DNA from: Prevotella sp. UBA2725
GTDB taxonomy: Bacteria; Bacteroidota; Bacteroidia; Bacteroidales; Bacteroidaceae
Direction: 5' to 3'
Assembly: GCA_002353825.1 (NCBI GenBank)
Contig: DEKJ01000031.1
Coordinates: forward strand, 1-64,000
Length of the DNA stretch: 64,000 bases
Shown: positions 58,718 through 64,000 of the stretch, in pieces
Layout of the letters: each line of letters begins with the position of its first letter
Numbering within the stretch: the first letter of the stretch is position 1
Translations under genes and position numbers: made by a program
Notes under the pieces: model-generated
What the model saw: the letters and a program-made list of their open reading frames with translations, nothing else
What the model was told of the DNA's origin: nothing
Database searches by the model: none

Positions 58718-59239
58718 ATGCTTCTCGATGCCCTTTTCAAACAATATTATCGGCCGCTGTGCCTCTATACCGCCCATTATCTCAACGGCGACATCGTGGC
58801 GAGCGAGGACATCGTACAAGATTGTTTCGTAAAGCTTTGGCAACGGGATGACACCGAGGGGCGAAACATTACCGACAAGCAAAATATTTCCGATAAGCGT
58901 GCTTTTCTTTATACCGCTGTGCGCAATGCATGTATTGACACGCTCCGCCGCCAGCATCCCGAGATGACAAGCATCGACCCTTCCGACTTGGAGGGCACTA
59001 TCAGTGATGAGGAAGCCGTAGACCGCTCTGAACGGGAAGCGAAAGTATGGGAGATAATCAACGGCCTCCCCGACCGTTGCCGTGAGGTTTTTCTCATGGC
59101 GAAGCGGGACGGCATGACTTACAACGAGATAGCGGAAGAGCTGGATATCTCCGTCAAGACCGTGGAGCATCAGATAAGCAAGGCCATGAAGAAACTGAAG
59201 AGCAGCAGGGGCCTACAATTCGTATTAATGGTCATTTAA
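58718..59239 (+). CDS. ECF RNA polymerase sigma factor
   Basis: The 173-aa sigma-70 family ECF factor has region 2 (DALFKQYYRPLCLYTAHYLNG...EDIVQDCFVKLW) and region 4 (INGLPDRCREVFLMAKRDGMTYNEIAEELDISVKTVEHQ). The pattern is that of the Bacteroidota FecI-like/expansion group. It should direct transcription of the receptor operon that follows and be controlled by the FecR protein encoded at the window end. No Bacteroidota promoter is seen before it, only the AACTCCTA repeats. Confidence 0.93.
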   Translation: MLLDALFKQYYRPLCLYTAHYLNGDIVASEDIVQDCFVKLWQRDDTEGRNITDKQNISDKRAFLYTAVRNACIDTLRRQHPEMTSIDPSDLEGTISDEEAVDRSEREAKVWEIINGLPDRCREVFLMAKRDGMTYNEIAEELDISVKTVEHQISKAMKKLKSSRGLQFVLMVI

Positions 59240-59276
59240 TTTCCACCAATTGAATTCATGCCCACACGGATTTTTT

Positions 59277-59393
59277 TCACACGGATTTTAAAGATCTTAA
59301 AGATGGTTACGCCGCTTTGCGGCTACACATACCACAAGCATCACCGCGTAGCGAATAGCGTAGCCATCTTTAAAATCTTTAAAATCCGTGTGA
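59277..59393. repeat. Inverted-repeat element family 2, copy 2
   Basis: This 117-bp palindrome has arms TCACACGGATTTTAAAGAT and ATCTTTAAAATCCGTGTGA and a central TTACGCCGCTTTGCGGCTAC segment identical to the copy at 7707-7843. It separates the sigma factor gene from its receptor gene. An 80-codon open frame through it (59258-59500) is not a gene. No promoter of standard form is seen in the 270-bp gap. Confidence 0.8.
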
Positions 59394-59509
59394 AATATAA
59401 ATCTTTTAATCGTGAACACATATTTAAGAAGAATCATAATTATTTTGTAAATACTATGGGGGAATTCTGCTGTTTCTGCGTCATAGGGATGAAAAGATAA
59501 GATAAAAAG

Positions 59510-62260
59510 ATGAAATTCAGAAGAAAATCGCTCCTGCTCCTCACGGCTTTCGCTGCCCTCTCGCTGATGGCCGAAGCACAAGGACGAACCATCAAGGACG
59601 AGATGCTCCACCTGCAACAGACACGCAAGGTGAGCTTCGTTTACGATTCCTCTCTCAAGACAAACATCCCTTATAAAGGTATCAATCTCGACAAGCTCAG
59701 TCTCAAGAAAGCCCTGAACAAGCTTTTCCAAGGCACCGGCATCAGCTATCAGCTGAAAGGCAGCTACGTGTTGCTCAAAGCCGAGAAGCCAAAGGCTATA
59801 AAGCCTCAGGAGAGCCGTCCGGCTCCCAAACTCATTGCTCCTTCCATGAAGACGCAACACCATACGATCAGCGGCTACGTAAAAGACGAGAACGGAGAGA
59901 CGCTCATCAACGCCACTGTCTATGACCTCACCACCCATCAGGGTGCCATGACGAACGCATACGGTTTTTTTTCGTTGACCCTGCCGGAAGGCAGGCATGA
60001 GCTTAGGATAAGCTATATCGGGTTCAATGACAAGCATGAGACCATCAGCCTCAATGCCGATGAACACAAGGATATCACGCTCTCGGAAGACAAGAGCCAC
60101 AGCCTCAACGAGGTTGTGGTGACGGCTGACCTCAACTCGCCACTTATCAACACGCAGACGGGCAAACGCTCACTCTCCCGCGACGATATCAAGACAGAGT
60201 TCTCACTCTTCTCCTCGCCCGATGTCGTCAAGACGCTTCAGCGCATGAGCGGTGTGGAGGAAGGCATGGAGCTCGCCAGTGGCCTCTATGTGCATGGCGG
60301 CAACAACGACGAGAACCTTTATCTCATCGACGGCACTCCCCTTTACAGTGTCAACCACACGCTCGGCCTCTTCTCATCATTCAACGCCGATGTGGTGAAG
60401 AATGTCGACTTCTATAAGAGCGGCTTCCCCGCACGCTACGGCGGACGCCTGAGCTCTATCGTCGATGTGCGCACGGCCGATGGCGACTTCCACCATTTCC
60501 ACGGCTCCTACCGCATCGGACTGCTCGATGGCGGTGTACAGCTCGAAGGACCTATCCGAAAAGGAAAGACCTCATTCAACTTTGGCCTGCGCCGTTCCTG
60601 GCTCGACATCATCACGCGTCCTGCCTTCGCCATCTACAATAAGATGAAGTCTTCCGAAGATGATGATCTTTCACTCAACTATTATTTCCACGACCTCAAC
60701 GCCAAGGTCACGAATATCTTCTCCGACCGTTCCCGCATGTCATTGAGTCTCTATTCGGGCCAAGACGGACTCTCGACAGACAGTAAGGATAACTGGTCAT
60801 CTGATGGTGATAATTTTAAATTTAAGGATGACGAGAAGAACAAATACTCATGGGGCAACATCAATGTAGCGCTCGACTGGCAGTATCAGTTCTCACCGAA
60901 GCTTTTTGCCAACTTCACGGCTGTCTATACCCACAACCGCGCGAAGCTTGAGACGATAGATGATGAAGGCACGGAGAGAGACAGAAAAACTGAAGACGTG
61001 AACTGGACGCGCCACTTCTATCACTCCACCATCAACGATCTCGGCTACCGCATGGCTTTCGATTATCGGCCTAATCCTCATCACCATATCCGTTTCGGTA
61101 CCGACTATACCTGGCATGCCTTTCATCCGCAGACCAAAGACGATATGACGCGCTATGGATACAGCAACAGCATCGATACGACAAGTGTAGTGAGCCGCAA
61201 CAATGTCAAGGCACACGAATGGAATCTTTACGGGGAGGATGAGATAACCATCAATTCTCACTGGAGCATCAACACTGGTGTCAACGCCTCGCTCTTCCAT
61301 ATTCAGGATAAGAACTTCACGAGTGTGGACCCGCGCTTCGCCATGAAATATCAGGTTAAGCCCTGGCTCTCCTTCAAAGCTTCTTGGACCACGATGACAC
61401 AGTATGTCCACAAGATCAGCAACTCCGAGCTTGAGCTCCCTACCGACTACTGGGTGCCGACGACGCACAAACTCCACCCGATGAAGAGCTGGCAGACAGC
61501 AGCCGGTGTCTATATGCAGCCGGACAAGCACTGGCTCATCTCTTTGGAAGGTTACTACAAGGTATCGCACCATCTGCTTCAATACAACTCCTGGAGCGGA
61601 CTGGAACCACCTGCGGCAAGTTGGGAGACAGTGGTCATGGATGGACGAGGACGCTACTACGGCATGGAGCTCGATGCTACTTACAAGACGCACAATCTCG
61701 TGCTACAAGGCTCCTACACGCTCTCGTGGAACAAGCGCAAATACCCAGACTTCTATCCCGACTGGTACTACGACAAGTTCGACAATCGGCATAAGCTCAA
61801 CCTCTCAGCACGATGGAACATCTCGAAGAAAGTGTCGATGTATGCCGTATGGAACTATCATACGGGCAACCACATCACAATTCCAACCCAGTATGTCCAC
61901 CGTCCGGAGACACTGCCCGATGGGGAACCTACCTATATCAATGACCGAGGCTGGGGACGCATAGATGGCATTGGCAATGAATGGCTGGACAGTAACTGGT
62001 CAGGGACCGATAATTTCATTTTTGAGCGCCCGAACAACTTCAAGCTCCCGGCTTATCACCGGCTCGACATGGGGTTCGACTTTCACCACACGACGAAGCA
62101 CGGACATGAGCGCATCTGGAACCTCAGTCTATACAACGTCTATTGTCATCTCAACTCGTTGTGGGTGGACCTCGACTTCAACCATGAGGGTAAGTTCGTT
62201 ATCAAGAACCGCGCTTACGTACCCATTATCCCCTCATTCTCATATACAATTAAGTTTTGA
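59510..62260 (+). CDS. TonB-dependent receptor with STN signalling domain
   Basis: The 916-aa outer-membrane protein has a signal peptide (~1-23), an STN (secretin/TonB N-terminal) domain (~26-90, FVYDSSLKTNIPYKGINLDKL...LKGSYVLLK) and a CarboxypepD_reg-like domain (~118-200). A plug (~205-320, LNEVVVTADLNSPLINTQTG, YLIDGTPLYSVNH) and a barrel ending in IIPSFSYTIKF follow. The STN domain contacts a FecR-type anti-sigma factor, linking ligand uptake to the ECF sigma factor. The ligand is unknown. Confidence 0.9.
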   Translation: MKFRRKSLLLLTAFAALSLMAEAQGRTIKDEMLHLQQTRKVSFVYDSSLKTNIPYKGINLDKLSLKKALNKLFQGTGISYQLKGSYVLLKAEKPKAIKPQESRPAPKLIAPSMKTQHHTISGYVKDENGETLINATVYDLTTHQGAMTNAYGFFSLTLPEGRHELRISYIGFNDKHETISLNADEHKDITLSEDKSHSLNEVVVTADLNSPLINTQTGKRSLSRDDIKTEFSLFSSPDVVKTLQRMSGVEEGMELASGLYVHGGNNDENLYLIDGTPLYSVNHTLGLFSSFNADVVKNVDFYKSGFPARYGGRLSSIVDVRTADGDFHHFHGSYRIGLLDGGVQLEGPIRKGKTSFNFGLRRSWLDIITRPAFAIYNKMKSSEDDDLSLNYYFHDLNAKVTNIFSDRSRMSLSLYSGQDGLSTDSKDNWSSDGDNFKFKDDEKNKYSWGNINVALDWQYQFSPKLFANFTAVYTHNRAKLETIDDEGTERDRKTEDVNWTRHFYHSTINDLGYRMAFDYRPNPHHHIRFGTDYTWHAFHPQTKDDMTRYGYSNSIDTTSVVSRNNVKAHEWNLYGEDEITINSHWSINTGVNASLFHIQDKNFTSVDPRFAMKYQVKPWLSFKASWTTMTQYVHKISNSELELPTDYWVPTTHKLHPMKSWQTAAGVYMQPDKHWLISLEGYYKVSHHLLQYNSWSGLEPPAASWETVVMDGRGRYYGMELDATYKTHNLVLQGSYTLSWNKRKYPDFYPDWYYDKFDNRHKLNLSARWNISKKVSMYAVWNYHTGNHITIPTQYVHRPETLPDGEPTYINDRGWGRIDGIGNEWLDSNWSGTDNFIFERPNNFKLPAYHRLDMGFDFHHTTKHGHERIWNLSLYNVYCHLNSLWVDLDFNHEGKFVIKNRAYVPIIPSFSYTIKF

Positions 62261-62265
62261 ACGCC

Positions 62266-63240
62266 ATGAAAACATATATATTTCCTTTTCTGCTCCTTAT
62301 AGCGCTGCTTACTTCCTGCAAGGACGACATCAGTCTGCCTGAAGCCGGCAACGAGGCGAAGCTCGTGATCTATTGTTTCCCTTCCACGCGAGATACAACT
62401 TATATCTCCGTGAGCCGTAGTCTGCCTGTGAAGCAATACAAAGAAGGCATGAAGATAAAGAATATCGCCGATGCACGGATCACCTATACCGTCAATGGTC
62501 AGCAGCGCGAGATAGTGAACAGCGGCAACGGCATCTATTATGTCGTAGGAAAGCAGAAGACTGGCGACAAGATAGCATTGACCGTCAGTGCCGACAGTCT
62601 CCCTACGGCTTCCGCAGAGACCTATATCCCCGATACCGTAGCCATCGGTGATCCGAAGAGCCGGCAGACGAAGGTCTATGACGATGACAGAGAAGAAATG
62701 TTAGGCTATGAGCAGGTAATGGCAAGCTTTACCGACCCGTCAACGACGAAGGATTATTATGCGGTGCGGGTACTGCTGAAGAATATTGAATATTCAGAAG
62801 ACGATTCGCTCTATGATGAGCGTTTCTATTATCCGATCATCAACACCAAGAATGAGCCGATCCTCGTGTCAAAGACGAATATCGACGACGCCTTCGGATT
62901 CTCCGACAACTACTATGGTGGCCTGTGTATCTTCGATGATGCTGGCATCAGCGGAAAGTACACGTTCCATCTCAACGTCGATAACAAAAACGATTTTTGG
63001 TGGAATAACTATAATGATACAAAAAAATATGAGCGTGTAGAGCTTCTCCACCTAACGCCTGAATATTATAAGTTTCTTTTCTCTATCAATGCGGAGGAGA
63101 ACAGTGACTTGGCTCAATACGGCCTCTCACAGCTCATGCCCACAGCCACCAACGTCAACGGAGGCTTGGGTGTTGTAGCTGGATGGAATGTATCGCATAC
63201 GGCATGGATAAAATCTAAAATAGACAACGATGATGAATAA
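62266..63240 (+). CDS. DUF4249 family lipoprotein
   Basis: The 324-aa lipoprotein has signal peptide and lipobox LLTSC (Cys18), then KDDISLPEAGNEAKLVIYCFPS, the typical DUF4249 start. The family is found next to TonB receptors of this type and is probably a surface or periplasmic partner; function unknown. The ATG at 62266, 5 nt after the receptor stop, is preferred to an upstream TTG that overlaps it. The 3' end overlaps the FecR gene by 11 nt. Confidence 0.85.
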   Translation: MKTYIFPFLLLIALLTSCKDDISLPEAGNEAKLVIYCFPSTRDTTYISVSRSLPVKQYKEGMKIKNIADARITYTVNGQQREIVNSGNGIYYVVGKQKTGDKIALTVSADSLPTASAETYIPDTVAIGDPKSRQTKVYDDDREEMLGYEQVMASFTDPSTTKDYYAVRVLLKNIEYSEDDSLYDERFYYPIINTKNEPILVSKTNIDDAFGFSDNYYGGLCIFDDAGISGKYTFHLNVDNKNDFWWNNYNDTKKYERVELLHLTPEYYKFLFSINAEENSDLAQYGLSQLMPTATNVNGGLGVVAGWNVSHTAWIKSKIDNDDE

Positions 63241-64000
63241 TACTGAACGCCATACTGTGAATGAAAAGATCATCGACTTCGTGGCTCATTGCTACCGGCA
63301 TGGAGCAATGAACCTTAACGAAGCCTATCGGCAGACACTTGCCAAGGCTGGCATCGAGCCTCAAGTCCGTCCTATACGACGCGGACTTGTGGGGCTCGTG
63401 GCGGCCTCTTTTGCGCTTCTCGTAGTAGCCGGTACATGGCTGTATTTCAATAACCGGAGCACCACGCTCGTGGCTGATAACACGAGCCACATCGTGAGGC
63501 TCGCTGACGGCACACGGGTGACTCTTGCACCCCACTCCACATTGTCTTACCATGGCAACGATTGTCGTGAGGTAGAGGTCTCCGGCAAGGTGTTCTTAGA
63601 GGTCGTACACAATGCGCGCCATCCGTTCACCGTCACTGACAATGCCTATACCATCCGCGATATCGGTACGAAGCTGATGGTCGATGAGACGGCACAAGGT
63701 ACGACAGTGCTCGTCACTGAGGGTGCTGTGAGCTTCAGTGCAAACACAAGTCATCAAGCTGTCGTATTGAGGCAGAATGAGAGTGCACGCCTTGCGGCCA
63801 ACGGCACGGCTCCTAAACAGCTTCAGCTCTCACCGAATGCTGCCACCTGGGCCACCCACATATTCCACTTCAACGACACACCACTCAGCGAGGTACTGCG
63901 TGATCTCTCTGCTTACTACCACGTACGCCTCACGTGCGAGGATGGCTCCGACAAACATCTCACCGGCGACTTCCACACTGACAGCCTCGATACCATCCTC
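63230..64000 (+). CDS. FecR-family anti-sigma factor (3' end outside window)
   Basis: The first 257 codons are present and the gene runs off the window. A cytosolic N-terminus (1-50) binds the sigma factor, a single transmembrane helix lies at ~52-73, and the periplasmic FecR domain follows (VRLADGTRVTLAPHSTLSY..., EVSGKVFLEV, FTVTDNAYTIRDIGTKLMV, TVLVTEGAVSF). The start of the C-terminal FecR_C/DUF4974 domain is FHFNDTPLSEVLRDLSAYY. It probably transduces the receptor signal to the ECF sigma factor. Two adjacent ATGs (63230, 63233) could start it. Confidence 0.88.
   Translation, partial: MMNNTERHTVNEKIIDFVAHCYRHGAMNLNEAYRQTLAKAGIEPQVRPIRRGLVGLVAASFALLVVAGTWLYFNNRSTTLVADNTSHIVRLADGTRVTLAPHSTLSYHGNDCREVEVSGKVFLEVVHNARHPFTVTDNAYTIRDIGTKLMVDETAQGTTVLVTEGAVSFSANTSHQAVVLRQNESARLAANGTAPKQLQLSPNAATWATHIFHFNDTPLSEVLRDLSAYYHVRLTCEDGSDKHLTGDFHTDSLDTIL

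Noticed and set aside
59258..59500. 80-aa open frame between sigma factor and receptor
   Set aside because: Most of it is the palindromic repeat of family 2, which also occurs at 7707-7843 where no matching frame is kept.

Overview
The window is chromosomal DNA from a Bacteroidales bacterium, most likely Prevotella or a close relative (Prevotellaceae). I infer this from the TAnnTTTG-type -7 promoter boxes, the absence of Shine-Dalgarno motifs, SusC/SusD pairs, hybrid two-component regulators, a GLPGLI protein, DUF4249/FecR/ECF genes, and a recO - tRNA-Glu - rpsT arrangement. No species can be named from sequence alone.

Layout. 1-802: a 280-bp nested palindrome, then thirteen perfectly phased 22-bp repeats, then the mraZ promoter with its MraZ boxes. 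803-17367: a nearly complete dcw cell-division/peptidoglycan cluster (mraZ, rsmH, ftsL-like, ftsI, murE, mraY, murD, ftsW, murG, murC, ftsQ, ftsA, ftsZ, gatB/yqeY-like gene), all on the + strand and closed by a strong terminator. 17.5-20.7 kb: dcuB-type C4-dicarboxylate transporter, recO, tRNA-Glu and rpsT. 20.7-23.4 kb: repeat-rich accessory DNA with an AAA ATPase and an HU-like/winged-helix protein. 23.4-31.8 kb (minus strand): periplasmic GH2 beta-galactosidase, a Phd/RelE-type toxin-antitoxin pair, and an aldo/keto reductase - GLPGLI - outer-membrane receptor operon. 31.9-36.0 kb: an esterase-HAD fusion, two paralogous ~73-aa peptides and a large secreted protein. 36.4-39.9 kb: a frameshifted hybrid regulator. 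40.1-52.1 kb: a compact fructan utilisation locus (fructokinase, sugar permease, GH32, SusD, SusC, BT1754-like sensor), preceded by manC. 53.4-58.6 kb: pyridoxal kinase family, Asp-Ala exchanger-like transporter, RluA-type pseudouridine synthase, greA and a HIT protein. 58.7-64.0 kb: ECF sigma factor, STN-type TonB receptor, DUF4249 lipoprotein and a FecR anti-sigma factor cut off by the window end.

How the genes work together. The dcw block makes and polymerises lipid II and assembles the divisome. The fructan locus would bind fructan at the surface (SusCD), cleave it in the periplasm (GH32), import fructose (MFS) and phosphorylate it (fructokinase), with the periplasmic-binding-protein sensor controlling expression. 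The sigma/receptor/FecR set looks like a trans-envelope signalling system for an unknown ligand.

Most unusual features: (1) at least six intergenic arrays of strictly 22-bp-periodic repeats with several different cores; (2) five copies of a nested palindromic element, one of which appears to interrupt a 22-bp array; (3) two hybrid regulators that both lack a HATPase domain; (4) a short promoter-to-terminator leader in front of greA, reminiscent of E. coli GraL; (5) a textbook MraZ operator; (6) a small family of peptides with a conserved head and divergent tail. All domain calls are by eye.
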